Positions 7,268 to 16,288 are shown, counted from the first letter of the stretch. The stretch: 64,000 bases of DNA from Pseudobdellovibrionaceae bacterium (GCA_019637955.1 JAHBUS010000003.1:310001-374000), one strand, 5' to 3'. The notes: generated by a model not told the origin, from the letters alone. Numbers and translations: made by a program.

Positions 7268-7918
7268 CTAGCTAAGGGCGAAGCGGCAGACGTCTGATGC
7301 AAGATCAGCAAGGAACTCTTCGCGATTTGGCATTGGATCAATCACATTTGGAGGAAGAGTATTCATGAATGAAAAGTGCCCTGCGCCTTTCACAATGCGA
7401 AAATCAATATTAGCCCACGTCATTGTTCTCTTGATAAATTCAACTTGTGAAGGCGCGGTGATGTTATCAAGCTCCCCAGCCCACAATTGTATCGGAATAC
7501 GAACCGAGTCTAAAGCATTCGGTCCCTGAAAGAATCCTGTCGGGGGCGTGAGCAGTACCAGATTCTTAAGTCGATCTTCGCGTGTAACCGGTATTACCGT
7601 TCCAGATTTCATGTATAATTTCGCACCTGCTAGGCCGAGTAACAGGGTCGCTCCAATAGAATGGCCAATTCCTACGACAGGAAGGTCTGATTCGGAGGCG
7701 GAGATAAGGGCACTTTGCAATGCATTTGCCCTTGAGAGCAATTCGTCTGAAGTCGGGATAGCGGAGACGATCCGCTCGAAAGGGGGTGCAATAACGGTGC
7801 ACCCACTTTCCGCTAACGAATTCAATAATGGCAAATGACGTTCAGGATTCCCCCCGCTTCCTGCAGCAAAAAGAGCGATACGCCTTGGGAGGTCGGGTTT
7901 AAGCAACAATGTTTTCAT
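7268..7918 (-). CDS. Alpha/beta hydrolase
   Basis: A 216-residue protein. The core of an alpha/beta hydrolase is visible: an early oxyanion region (LFAAGSGGNPERHLPLL), the nucleophile elbow GHSIG at about residue 95, the acidic residue in WAGELDNITAPSQ and the catalytic His in KGAGHFSFM. The start at 7918 is inferred from where the fold begins; the longer open frame to 8218 only reads through repeat R4, and no clear ribosome site is visible. There is no signal peptide. The substrate cannot be predicted. Confidence 0.7.
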   Translation of the reverse strand: MKTLLLKPDLPRRIALFAAGSGGNPERHLPLLNSLAESGCTVIAPPFERIVSAIPTSDELLSRANALQSALISASESDLPVVGIGHSIGATLLLGLAGAKLYMKSGTVIPVTREDRLKNLVLLTPPTGFFQGPNALDSVRIPIQLWAGELDNITAPSQVEFIKRTMTWANIDFRIVKGAGHFSFMNTLPPNVIDPMPNREEFLADLASDVCRFALS

Positions 7919-8087
7919 ATTGTTTATATATGTCGAATGCTCGCGACTGTCATCAAGATCGAAACTATCAAGGCAGTATTCTTCCGGTCGGTCGTGTATA
8001 GTTGAAGACTGATAAACTGATCGGGGGGATTCGGCAAAGCGAGGAGTAGGTGTGGTGCTAGTTCCTAGGGGGCTTGGTTGATCGATG

Positions 8088-8490
8088 GCGCTCATGCGCG
8101 GGGAGAGAGGCGGCTCCTGTCGCTGGATTCGGAAGGCGCTGCTCGCTCCTGATGGGGAGCTCTGCGATCTCCCGGTCGCTCGCACCGCCTCAACAGTTCC
8201 GCGCCTCTGGCGCTGCACCTATGTGCCTCGGGCGTACCTCGGCGGATTGCGGGATCTGCTTCAGATGGCTCGTCGACTGACTCGCTGGTCGGGGCTTTGC
8301 GTGGATGGCCTCTGGAGACTCGGACGATGTCCTCATCGGTCGTCCATCCACGCTTTGACAGTTCCGCGCCTCCGGCGCTGCACCTACATGTGCGCGAGTA
8401 CGGGCACGCGTAGACAGCTCTTTGCCCTCCGGGCAACCGCTTACTTGCCGAGGGTTACCTCGGCGCTTACATGTACACGGGGTGTGGACG
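8088..8490 (+). repeat. Hairpin-rich dispersed repeat, cluster R4
   Basis: The most regular large cluster. It contains an R3-like unit, then GGGATCTGC-type and GCGTGGATGG-type large hairpins; the latter has a perfect 10-bp outer stem (8299-8308 with 8344-8353). Two hairpin pairs follow, the last with GCCGAGG-GTTA-CCTCGGC (8447-8464). It ends with a partial unit at about 8490. Open frames that cross it are repeat translations, not genes. Confidence 0.82.
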
Positions 8491-8574
8491 CTGGACCGTG
8501 CGCTTGACTCCTGGCGAGCGCACAGAGACCATTTTCTTAGGCAATGATGCCGAAGATTTATGAGGAGCAATTCC

Positions 8575-8652
8575 ATGGCTAAGAAAGCTGCAAAAAAAGC
8601 GACGAAGAAAGCTGCTAAGAAGACCACTAAAAAAGCGACTAAGAAGAAGTAG
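8575..8652 (+). CDS. 25-residue Lys/Ala/Thr-rich basic peptide
   Basis: A GAGGAG ribosome site stands 8 nt before the ATG, and the coding region ends 8 bp before a strong terminator, so this is a real small gene. The product is a repeat of (A/T)(A/T)KK units from end to end, with 13 Lys in 25 residues. This composition matches the basic tails of histone H1-like and AlgP-like DNA-binding proteins, so binding to nucleic acid is the likely role. A partial second copy of its 3' end lies at 8810-8848, beyond the repeat R5. Confidence 0.7.
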   Translation: MAKKAAKKATKKAAKKTTKKATKKK

Positions 8653-8660
8653 TTTGAATT

Positions 8661-8694
8661 GAGGGAGCGAGTTTACACCGCTCCCTCTGTTTTT
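8661..8694 (+). terminator. Rho-independent terminator of the Lys-rich peptide gene
   Basis: A perfect 9-bp stem (GAGGGAGCG, 8661-8669, with CGCTCCCTC, 8679-8687) is followed by TGTTTTT. A decayed version (GAGGGATCG...CACCGCTC) follows the duplicated tail near 8855-8880, so gene end and terminator were copied together. Confidence 0.85.
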
Positions 8695-8700
8695 GGTATC

Positions 8701-8811
8701 TGGCGGAGTTTGCCTCATGGCTCACGCTTTGCGCTCGCTGATCGTCAACCTCCGCGTTGACAGTTCCAGGCCTCTGGCCTTCCGCTTACATCCCTCAGCT
8801 GCGTTCGGGAA
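8701..8811 (+). repeat. Hairpin-rich dispersed repeat, cluster R5
   Basis: A single unit: outer stem GGCGGAGTTTG with CAACCTCCGC (one mismatch), CCTCATGG box, inner hairpin around GCGCTCG, then TTGACAGTTCC-AGGCC-TCT-GGCCT-TCCGCTTACAT and a weak last hairpin. It lies exactly between the Lys-rich gene plus terminator and a second copy of that gene's 3' end. Confidence 0.78.
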
Positions 8812-8848
8812 GAAGACCACTAAAAAAGCGGCGACTAAGAAGAAGTAG
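8810..8848 (+). pseudogene. Duplicated 3' end of the Lys-rich peptide gene
   Basis: Twelve codons encoding KKTTKKAATKKK plus stop repeat the end of the gene at 8575-8652. There is one in-frame extra codon (GCG), and similarity continues through the stop into the terminator region. There is no start codon or ribosome site, so it is a remnant. It begins directly where R5 ends. Confidence 0.7.
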
Positions 8849-8938
8849 TTCGAAGCGAGGGATCGAGGCGGCACCGCTCAACCCGGTTCTTCCAGCTTTC
8901 TATGGCATCACACGCTTCCGATGCCTCAATGTCTTAAG

Positions 8939-10444
8939 CTAATCTGTACTACTTTCCGCTTGAGTCGTGCGACTTTCGATTAACTGAAGTCGATACTTGA
9001 GGGCTGGGTGAGTTCGATATTCTTTTTCGATATTCATTTTCAGATTGGGGGTGCTGCAAATGTACTCCCAGCGACCTTGCCTTTTTTGGCCGACGATCGA
9101 GTTGTCAAAAAGAAATTGAAGATGAGAGCGCATGTCCCCTTCGGAAGCGTTGCTAAACTCGCTCGAGTATTTCTCCTTGAATAAATTCAGATCAAAAGAT
9201 TCTACCTGAATCGTTTGCAATACGTTCAAGAGCTTTTCTATTTCAGGAAACTGATTCGTCCACTCGTCGATTATCTCATTGTAAATACTAGCAGATGCTT
9301 CTCTGTCTGCCTGATATATCTCATTCGTACTAAAGAGACCAGTCTTGTTAGGTTCGTGGCAAGAGCGAATCTTATTTATATATACAATTATGTCTCTGGG
9401 CCGGTAAAAAGATCTTCGAGTAATGTAAGTGAAGGCTGGTGTTCCTTGCCTTACAAAAGCTGCTTCAAAGATACAACCTGTTTTTTTGTCTGTATCTAAG
9501 CTCACGCCGGCAGGTTTATGCTTCTTAATGCGTTCAAAGAACATCTTGTCTAAACTGCTAGTTTCCCATTTGATTTCGATCGCACTGTCTTGCAGAAGTT
9601 TATTCTTGTCGTTGAACCTTAGCTGATTATAGATGTCTGATCTAAGGAAGGGTACTACCTTAATTGATTTGCTAATTTTCGAATCAATTGAGATGTTCCG
9701 ACATACATTCACCAGGTTTATGAGTACCTTGCTGTACTCATCGATTTCTCCAGCTAGCCAATTCTCATCAAGTTGATCGAGAGCAATTAGAAATTTATAC
9801 TGGTCTGCGTTGCGAATAAAAATGTCCTCGAAATAGGAAAGCAGATTAAATGCGTTAGTTCTTAACCTCGACTGAAGTTCTTTATCGGCTGCGACTTCGT
9901 CGAGGCTTATAGAGCCTAGCCCAGCAGATATTTCACCAAGCTCCATTCCTGGAGTCTCAACTTTCTGGACTCGGGCCAGCTTCGAAATTAAAACTTCCAT
10001 CAAGGTGGGATTAGGGTTTCCATAGATTCGGTTGATATAGCTTTCAGCCCACCTTAACTCTTTCGAGAGCTCCTCTCCTTTAGTTTTTTTTATTTCGATT
10101 AGGCGAGAGATTACTTTTACGAAAAACAGGTAGCGCCAACTTTTTTGATATGCGGAAAGCTCTCCGGCCAAAGATTCCTTGTATATTCTATGTGCTGGCC
10201 ATGGATAATCTTTAAAGTTCAGAGAGATTACGTTGTAATTATTTAAGTTACCAGAATCTGCTGATCGCAAGTGTTCATAGATCGCTGTTTTACCAGTGCC
10301 CTTTCTTCCTAGCACCAGCCACGCTCTACTCTGAGTTATCTTTTGTACCTCTGGAACCTTGAAAAAGTATTCCTGCAGATCGGTGTCCGTTTCCGCCGAT
10401 ACCTGAAATTCGGGTAGCCAATCACAAATGTCTACGGTGTTCAT
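8939..10444 (-). CDS. Sll1717-type P-loop ATPase
   Basis: A 501-residue protein. Residues 46-53 form a Walker A (GRKGTGKT). A Walker B-like strand occurs near residue 220 (KFLIALDQLDENW), and a later arginine-containing segment (VVPFLRSDIYNQL) fits a STAND/ORC-like ATPase core. The C-terminal 150 residues look like a winged-helix or sensor part. The overall pattern is that of the Sll1717 family of P-loop ATPases, many of which occur in defence or accessory islands. It is transcribed divergently from the PhoD-like gene across a 180-bp AT-rich intergenic region. The function is unproven. Confidence 0.68.
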   Translation of the reverse strand: MNTVDICDWLPEFQVSAETDTDLQEYFFKVPEVQKITQSRAWLVLGRKGTGKTAIYEHLRSADSGNLNNYNVISLNFKDYPWPAHRIYKESLAGELSAYQKSWRYLFFVKVISRLIEIKKTKGEELSKELRWAESYINRIYGNPNPTLMEVLISKLARVQKVETPGMELGEISAGLGSISLDEVAADKELQSRLRTNAFNLLSYFEDIFIRNADQYKFLIALDQLDENWLAGEIDEYSKVLINLVNVCRNISIDSKISKSIKVVPFLRSDIYNQLRFNDKNKLLQDSAIEIKWETSSLDKMFFERIKKHKPAGVSLDTDKKTGCIFEAAFVRQGTPAFTYITRRSFYRPRDIIVYINKIRSCHEPNKTGLFSTNEIYQADREASASIYNEIIDEWTNQFPEIEKLLNVLQTIQVESFDLNLFKEKYSSEFSNASEGDMRSHLQFLFDNSIVGQKRQGRWEYICSTPNLKMNIEKEYRTHPALKYRLQLIESRTTQAESSTD

Positions 10445-10625
10445 GTAAATTGTCTCCGCCTGGAATTGAATAGTTTAAGCACAATATAAATATAATATGT
10501 TTAATAAAGAATTGCAGGAATGTTCATCTAAGTCCACCTATTTAGCGAGCATAGCGTTTTTAACATGGACAAATGCCCGTTTATTTTGGTCCGATTAAGG
10601 CGGGGAAATTGGATGTGGAGGGGAA
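10445..10625. promoter_or_regulatory. Divergent AT-rich intergenic region
   Basis: This 181-bp region separates the minus-strand ATPase from the plus-strand phosphatase and must hold both promoters. It contains an AT-rich stretch (about 10480-10510) with overlapping TATAAT-like hexamers (ATATAAATATAATATG). I cannot assign -35 boxes with confidence. Confidence 0.4.
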
Positions 10626-12836
10626 ATGGGTGAGATGGATGTATCTAAATGGATCGGTCCTTTTCCGTGTCTGCCGGGGCAGAGCACGATGTCTCTTTGG
10701 ATGAGTTTCGGGCCAGGGTTAGTGGCAAATCCAGTGGTAGTCGTGAAGGCAAGAGCTTCGGAAAGAGACGCTTGGATTTTTGCGAAACCCGTCGGGGTAC
10801 CGCTGCAGCCAACAACTTACGGTGTTCAGATTCATACTTTTGAGAATCTTTTGGCTGACACCAAGTACTCATATCACATCGAGGTAAATAATGCTCCGTG
10901 GGTCGGTGAAGGGCTTTCGAGTGAGGACCTATATTTTCACACATTCGCTTCCAATGAAGACGATTTAGAAACCGTTTTCATGAGCTGTCATGGAATTGAA
11001 GCCTATGAGAAAGACTCAGGGACCGACACCGCAAATACATGGAATATGTGGAAGCGGTTGTCGCAACTAGTGGTCGAGAATCCCAAGATTCGGCTCGCCA
11101 TATTGGGCGGCGATCAAGTCTACATGGATGATACATTCACCGAAGACATTTCAAAGTTTGATCACGAAAAACCAGCAGAGATGCGCGAAAAGATCTTTGG
11201 AGCTTATCTCAAGTACTGGGGCGATCCCGAGTACAGAAAGGTGATGGTTAAGCTGCCAGCGTTCTTGATGTGGGATGACCATGACATTATTGACGGGTGG
11301 GGATCTCGTAAAGAACAACTGAAGATTCCATTTAGCGATCAAATTCTGGAGTACATTCAAGAAAAGACTCGAAATAAACGTTACGTAAACAGGCGGGAAA
11401 AGTGGAAACGGTACGGCGGTTTGCTATTCCAGGCCTTCGATGAAATGCAGCGTTGCCGCAATCCTAATTCAATCGATACGTCAGTATCTACTTTCACCAA
11501 AAAAATCGGAAAAGTTGGAATTTTGTCTCTCGACATGCGACGAGAGCGAGGAGTTGCTGATAGCAACGGAAAACTTCAGATACTTAGTAAGAATCATCAA
11601 GCTCTGATTGACTCAAAAGCACCCGATTTCAACGGGTGCGATTCGATCTACATTGTCTCTCCCGTCACGTTGGCCAGGATGAGCGGGAGGATCGAGTTTT
11701 TCCTGGGAAGTCTTTCTAATTTGATGTGGGAGCTCGGGGCTTGGATTAGCTATCGCAAGTCTCCAGGGCGGGTGCTCTACTGGACTGTTTTGTTTCTAAT
11801 TGGCTACTGGGTTTTATATTCATACAGCAAGACTTTCCCTGGGGTGCTACAGGCGCTAACGCTTTCAGTCTTTTTGGGGATCGTAGCGCTCACAAGTAAA
11901 TCGAGTATCAGAGAATACTTTCCGAATGCGGGAAAGGGAATTCTTTGGTCTCTCGGAGTGGCTGCGGGTGTCTTGGGCACCTACGGTATTACTTGGATCG
12001 CTCACTTTTATCTGGCAAGTGGTAACACTCAAGCTGGCATATTGAGCGCAGCTTCGCTGAATTTTGATCTGGTAGATTCTGCAGCAGGCAGCATTCTAAG
12101 CATTATAACTATCGGTTACTTTAGCTGGGCACATTGGAGTCGTACGAAGGAAAAGCTTAAAGAAGAAACGAAAGATAAAAAGGAAATTGCCGATGCTCAA
12201 AGCCGTAGGAATCTATTGGGAGTCGTGCCGCTCGTGCTGCTATGTCTATTTAACTGGTGGCGTGGGCTTCCTGGCGAGAACAGTCTTTTGAATGTGGCGC
12301 TAATTTTGCCCTATGCGTGTCTAGGCTTCGTGGTTTTCATATGTTTCCTAATGGCTTTGTTGGAAGGGATCGGGGCCGTTGATACCGTTGCCGGTTTAAA
12401 TGATGACGTCATGGATGCATGGAGTGCTCAAGAGCATGTCGAAAGTTTAAAGTGGTTCAAGGGACTCATCTGGAATCTATCTGATGAAGGAAGAAAGCAG
12501 GTTTATCTTCTTTGTGGAGACATTCACACAGGGGGAATGTCTCAAATCGCATTTCCGGAAATGGGTAAGCGGAAAGCGGACTTCGTGTTCTACCAGATTA
12601 CTTCGTCACCCATGAGCTATGTAACGATGCCAGCGCTAGTTGAGAAGATTACCTCAGGGGTTGGAACTGTCGCTCTTAAAGAAAGTCAGCAAAAAAATGC
12701 TGAATCAATTTGTGAGTTTACGAATATCTATTTTAGAAGCCAGCGCAATTTCGTTGTTCTAAAAACAAATGGATCAAAGCTGAACGTTAATTTCTATTTT
12801 GAAGATCTTAGAGATCCAGTTCAGCAAACAATTTGA
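10626..12836 (+). CDS. PhoD-like metallophosphatase with inserted membrane domain
   Basis: A 736-residue protein. The N-terminal about 110 residues form a beta-rich domain as in PhoD. Metal-binding motifs are seen at about 160 (LGGDQVYMDD), 215 (MWDDHDIIDGWGS) and 630 (LLCGDIHTGGMS), as in PhoD-like phosphatases. Between the second and third lies a long insertion with about six hydrophobic segments (about 380-585) that splits the catalytic domain. There is no signal peptide, so the active site probably faces the cytoplasm. GGAGGGG stands just before the ATG. The lipid or nucleotide substrate is unknown. Its last codon overlaps the next reading frame. Confidence 0.72.
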   Translation: MGEMDVSKWIGPFPCLPGQSTMSLWMSFGPGLVANPVVVVKARASERDAWIFAKPVGVPLQPTTYGVQIHTFENLLADTKYSYHIEVNNAPWVGEGLSSEDLYFHTFASNEDDLETVFMSCHGIEAYEKDSGTDTANTWNMWKRLSQLVVENPKIRLAILGGDQVYMDDTFTEDISKFDHEKPAEMREKIFGAYLKYWGDPEYRKVMVKLPAFLMWDDHDIIDGWGSRKEQLKIPFSDQILEYIQEKTRNKRYVNRREKWKRYGGLLFQAFDEMQRCRNPNSIDTSVSTFTKKIGKVGILSLDMRRERGVADSNGKLQILSKNHQALIDSKAPDFNGCDSIYIVSPVTLARMSGRIEFFLGSLSNLMWELGAWISYRKSPGRVLYWTVLFLIGYWVLYSYSKTFPGVLQALTLSVFLGIVALTSKSSIREYFPNAGKGILWSLGVAAGVLGTYGITWIAHFYLASGNTQAGILSAASLNFDLVDSAAGSILSIITIGYFSWAHWSRTKEKLKEETKDKKEIADAQSRRNLLGVVPLVLLCLFNWWRGLPGENSLLNVALILPYACLGFVVFICFLMALLEGIGAVDTVAGLNDDVMDAWSAQEHVESLKWFKGLIWNLSDEGRKQVYLLCGDIHTGGMSQIAFPEMGKRKADFVFYQITSSPMSYVTMPALVEKITSGVGTVALKESQQKNAESICEFTNIYFRSQRNFVVLKTNGSKLNVNFYFEDLRDPVQQTI

Positions 12837-12844
12837 AGGGGCTC

Positions 12845-13711
12845 ATGAAGAATACACTCATTGTATTGGCATTTATCTTTGCTGGCTGCGCCACGAAACC
12901 CCCAGCCCCCGAGCCCACCGGTTCCAGCATGCAGGTCGAGACCGAAAGGCCGACGGAACCTGGTCAGTTCGAGCCCTACGCCAAACGCACGAAGCTTCCG
13001 GGCGTGATGGATGTCCCCGGCGTCGAGGTCTTAAAGCACACCTGCTACACGGTTTACTACGATACGAACTATAAGCTCGCTCGGCACGTGACCTACCGGC
13101 TCAAGCGCGAGGACCTCGCGACGCGGACGGGAAAGCGCAAAGAGAACTTCAAGATCGATCCGATGCTGAGGGAGCGAAACCTGCCGTATTACTCGCTAGC
13201 GGCTTACCGCAAGAGCAAGGTCGACTCGCCCTACGCGCCCGGGCACCTCGCTCCCGCCGCGGACTTCGCACGAAGCCAAAAGGCCATGGACGAGTCTTTT
13301 TATCTATCGAACATGGTACCCCAAGAAGATGCGATGAACTCGCCCACATGGGTCGAGCTGGAGGATCAGGTGAGGTTCTGGGCCTGCGGGGAGAAGGACG
13401 TCACGGTCATCACGGGCGGATATCTAAAGCCCGGTCTTAAGACTCTATCGACAGGCGTTCCGATCCCGCCGCAAATGTTTAAGGTCGTGATCGACGAAAC
13501 TGCGCCGAGAAAGATGATCGGCTTTGTGTACAATCAATCCGACCGAGGCGAAGTCATGCGCGAGCGGGTCGTGTCGGTTGCGAAGATCGAGGCGGCGGCG
13601 GGCTACTCGCTCAAGAATGATGTCGAGGGCTTTGAGAAGCTGAAGGACTCGGGGATTTCGGAGTGGAAGAGTGAGGACTGCCTGCCGAAGGCGAAAAGGA
13701 AGAGCAAATGA
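12845..13711 (+). CDS. DNA/RNA non-specific endonuclease, lipoprotein
   Basis: A 288-residue protein with a lipoprotein signal (KNTLIVLAFIFAGC, lipobox FAGC), so it should be anchored in the envelope. Near residue 131 the segment YAPGHLAPAADF, followed by SFYLSNMVPQ, matches the NUC1/EndoG nuclease motif. The usual RGH is PGH here, but the catalytic His and the Asn are kept. The G+C content is higher than in the flanking genes. ATG 12845 is chosen, with GAAGGGG upstream; a TTG at 12833 is an alternative. It overlaps the next gene by 4 nt. A role in degrading extracellular or prey nucleic acid is possible. Confidence 0.8.
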   Translation: MKNTLIVLAFIFAGCATKPPAPEPTGSSMQVETERPTEPGQFEPYAKRTKLPGVMDVPGVEVLKHTCYTVYYDTNYKLARHVTYRLKREDLATRTGKRKENFKIDPMLRERNLPYYSLAAYRKSKVDSPYAPGHLAPAADFARSQKAMDESFYLSNMVPQEDAMNSPTWVELEDQVRFWACGEKDVTVITGGYLKPGLKTLSTGVPIPPQMFKVVIDETAPRKMIGFVYNQSDRGEVMRERVVSVAKIEAAAGYSLKNDVEGFEKLKDSGISEWKSEDCLPKAKRKSK

Positions 13712-14400
13712 GTGAACCGAAGGAACAGGTTGGATTTTTCGAAGGTATCTTCCAAGCAATTAGAGACCGATTTTCCTCGCCATTCTTTGGCTCGTTTTTC
13801 ATTTCCTGGTGCATAATTAACTGGCCCATTCCTGTTTTCTTAGTCTTTGGTGGGGAAGCCAGCCGAAATGCCTACATCTCCGAGTATGTATTTGGAACGT
13901 CGGATGCAAAGCTTGTGTATTTTCCCTTTGCTATAGCACTCGGGTATTCATTCGCAGTGCCAATCATAACATTCTTCTACCGAAAGTATCTCTCTGGAAT
14001 TGCCCAACGTGAGGCTCGAGTGCAAATTTGGAAAGAGCAGGATTTGGAATATTCTCGTCAGTACTATGCGGTGCCGAAAGAGTTATTTTCTACGATCCGC
14101 ACGCATGCCGCAACATCGAAGCTTGTTTTTGATGACGCGATTGCTGCATTGAGAGAAAGACTATCAGATGGAAATCCAATAGATCATGTGGAATTTATTC
14201 GAATACTGGAGTCTGCTCGAGATAGGGATGAAAAAATCTTGAAGTATCTGGCCCCATTTCCAGAGGGAGATCCAGCCGACCCGCTTGATGATTTGTTCCG
14301 TTTCTATCGGTCGAAAGAATTCATCACGGAAAAGCTACGTGAGCATCGGTTAAAGCTGTTTTTTTATAGGTCTATTAATTGGATGTTAAAAAAGATTTAG
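13708..14400 (+). CDS. Membrane protein with two N-terminal transmembrane segments
   Basis: A 230-residue protein overlapping the nuclease gene by ATGA. An amphipathic start (FFEGIFQAIRDRFSSPFFG) leads into two hydrophobic segments at about residues 27-48 and 68-92; the remaining 135 residues are soluble and helical. The SPFFGSFFISWCIINW signature is one I have seen in uncharacterised proteins of accessory regions, but I cannot name a family. G+C drops sharply relative to the nuclease gene. The coupled translation suggests a related role. Confidence 0.6.
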   Translation: MSEPKEQVGFFEGIFQAIRDRFSSPFFGSFFISWCIINWPIPVFLVFGGEASRNAYISEYVFGTSDAKLVYFPFAIALGYSFAVPIITFFYRKYLSGIAQREARVQIWKEQDLEYSRQYYAVPKELFSTIRTHAATSKLVFDDAIAALRERLSDGNPIDHVEFIRILESARDRDEKILKYLAPFPEGDPADPLDDLFRFYRSKEFITEKLREHRLKLFFYRSINWMLKKI

Positions 14401-14428
14401 GCTTGTTTCGTTCGAAAAGGGTATGCCG

Positions 14429-14710
14429 ATGTTTTCAAAAATGATTCTTGCTCTGACATTCATTCTGATTGGTTGTGCGGCTGGCCGTATGCGCGGCGAC
14501 GAAGAGGCTGAGCGCCTAACTGGCGTGCGGTCGATGGTTGGAGATCCTTGGTGCGGCACATGCACGAGCTGCCTTGCTCCTACGATAGATGCTGCAAAAA
14601 AAGACTGTGCTGCTGAAGGCAAGACTTACCAGTACAAGAATCATGAGTGTTCCACGGCGTTCATTGTTAAGTATGCTTGCGAGTCAAAATCATCCGACAT
14701 GGCGAAATAG
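14429..14710 (+). CDS. Small cysteine-rich lipoprotein
   Basis: A 93-residue protein with lipoprotein signal (FSKMILALTFILIGCAAG). The mature part carries six cysteines besides the lipid Cys (CGTCTSC, then DCAAEG, ECSTAF, YACES), which suggests disulfides. The ATG at 14429 is favoured because AAAAGGG stands 7 nt upstream; an in-frame ATG at 14423 is too close to it. It is separated from the next gene by 3 bp. The function is unknown. Confidence 0.6.
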   Translation: MFSKMILALTFILIGCAAGRMRGDEEAERLTGVRSMVGDPWCGTCTSCLAPTIDAAKKDCAAEGKTYQYKNHECSTAFIVKYACESKSSDMAK

Positions 14711-14713
14711 CAG

Positions 14714-16288
14714 TTGAGATCGTTTAGGCCTAACCTTGAAAAGTTCATCCAATTGATTCGGAGTTTCAATCAGTTCGATCTTATGGCTTTAGCTATGACT
14801 GAAAGCTGGCGCACGGATATTAATCCGAAAAAGAGAACCAGAGACGACACTATGATCGCGGCTTTTGGGCCCCGAGTCTTCGCCTTTTCAAGTGCCGCCG
14901 GCACTGTTCATAATAGAAAGTCGGCTACGACACGTGATGTTTTGGTTTGCGCACACCGCTACCTGGAGCTTCCGGAGCAAACTCTCCAAGAAGAGCCTAG
15001 TCCCGAAGTTAGAGAAGAAATCGCAATGTACGCATCCGAGTCGAGGTATTTTCAAAAATATCACGTCCCAAAAGTGGAGACTGATAATTCTCTCAGCTCC
15101 ATAAGTGCATTTTTATTGAGGTCGATAGAGTCTCAACACTCGCACCAAGGCGGAACGCCTCATTCAATTGTTCGTTCATTTGCAATTTTAAAGAATTTCA
15201 TTGCACGTCTTTCTGCAGCAGATCGTAATCTTGTCGATTCGATATTAGGTTTGGATCAGAAATTGTTTTTTCGATCCGCTTTAATTACTTGGTTGTACAT
15301 GGTGCAGAAAGAGACTCGAGGATTCTTGTATCTTGAAAACCTCGAGTCCTTTGCAGCACCAATAATGGGATCGGACGTTTCCGCTTTTGGAGTGTTTATA
15401 TCGAGAATGTCATGCTCAAGAGATGATGCCACCGAATGGTTGGTTCAGTGTCGATCTGCAAAAGAGGAGCTAAAGAAGTATTTCCCGCTGTATTTTTATA
15501 ATACTCCTCTTCTAAATCTGGGGAATTATGGTTTTGATGACCGAATTGAAAATCGAGATTTAAGTAGAACGATGATGTGTCCTTCGCCTGGCATTTATTT
15601 AAAGTCTGCCACCGAGAAGTGCTACGAGCTTGTTTCAAGAAATTCTGACCGGTTTCAAGTGAGAAATCCGCTTGTTGTATTTGGTGAAGCTTTTGAAGAC
15701 TACGTTCACGAGGCGTTGAACTTCAAATACGGCCATGCCTTCGTGGAAAAGGTTGAGCCAGTGCAGGGACAGAAGAGAGCGGACTTTATCGTCGAGTCCT
15801 CCGAATTTATACTTGTTGTGGAGCTTAAAAAGTCACTTATAGGATTGGGAGATCGGCTTGAGGCTTCTGGGGTTCCCCTGCTTAAGTTTTATGAACGCAC
15901 TGGAGGTGCGTTTGATCAAATCGGTGAAACGATTTCCGTGCGCAAGCTTGATGAGCGAGGAAAACCAGTAATCGCCATTGTCGTTTCTGAAGCGAACAAT
16001 TACACTGCAGCAGCAAGGTTTATCACTTTTTTTGTAAATTCAGGGATTCGTCGTAAGATGAACCTACATCTTCTGGATGTAATGACCATTGAGTTGTTTG
16101 AGCGGGTATTTTTACACCGTGAACCTGACGAAATATTGAGAGATTTTATATCCAGATGGGCCGATTTTGACTCAAATCCAAACGGAATATTCGCATATTC
16201 AACAGCCAAGAGCGAAATGCGTCCTGGGGAAGAGTTTGCGGGACATCTCGAGGCCCACTTGGAGGAGCTCCTGCCTACTGGAGACTAG
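14714..16288 (+). CDS. Protein with C-terminal PD-(D/E)xK nuclease-like domain
   Basis: Up to 524 residues, starting at TTG 14714; no clear ribosome site is seen and a Met a little further in could be the true start. The N-terminal about 330 residues are unassigned and helical. At about 345-372 the pattern KVEPVQGQKRADFIV followed by FILVVELKKSLI gives the D...ExK signature of restriction-type nucleases, with a preceding ...GEAFEDYVHEAL helix carrying a Glu. The low G+C and its neighbours (ATPase, nuclease, membrane protein) fit an accessory or defence-type locus. The nuclease prediction rests on motif only. Confidence 0.55.
   Translation: MRSFRPNLEKFIQLIRSFNQFDLMALAMTESWRTDINPKKRTRDDTMIAAFGPRVFAFSSAAGTVHNRKSATTRDVLVCAHRYLELPEQTLQEEPSPEVREEIAMYASESRYFQKYHVPKVETDNSLSSISAFLLRSIESQHSHQGGTPHSIVRSFAILKNFIARLSAADRNLVDSILGLDQKLFFRSALITWLYMVQKETRGFLYLENLESFAAPIMGSDVSAFGVFISRMSCSRDDATEWLVQCRSAKEELKKYFPLYFYNTPLLNLGNYGFDDRIENRDLSRTMMCPSPGIYLKSATEKCYELVSRNSDRFQVRNPLVVFGEAFEDYVHEALNFKYGHAFVEKVEPVQGQKRADFIVESSEFILVVELKKSLIGLGDRLEASGVPLLKFYERTGGAFDQIGETISVRKLDERGKPVIAIVVSEANNYTAAARFITFFVNSGIRRKMNLHLLDVMTIELFERVFLHREPDEILRDFISRWADFDSNPNGIFAYSTAKSEMRPGEEFAGHLEAHLEELLPTGD

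Noticed and set aside
7919-8218. N-terminal extension of the alpha/beta hydrolase
   Set aside because: The extra 100 residues come partly from repeat R4 and do not resemble the family; the fold begins at 7918.
8085-8507. Long open reading frames through repeat clusters (also at 1203-1565, 20669-21124, 29811-30380, 50264-50674)
   Set aside because: They read through hairpin repeats on either strand, have no ribosome sites and no family similarity, and their products are translations of the repeated DNA.
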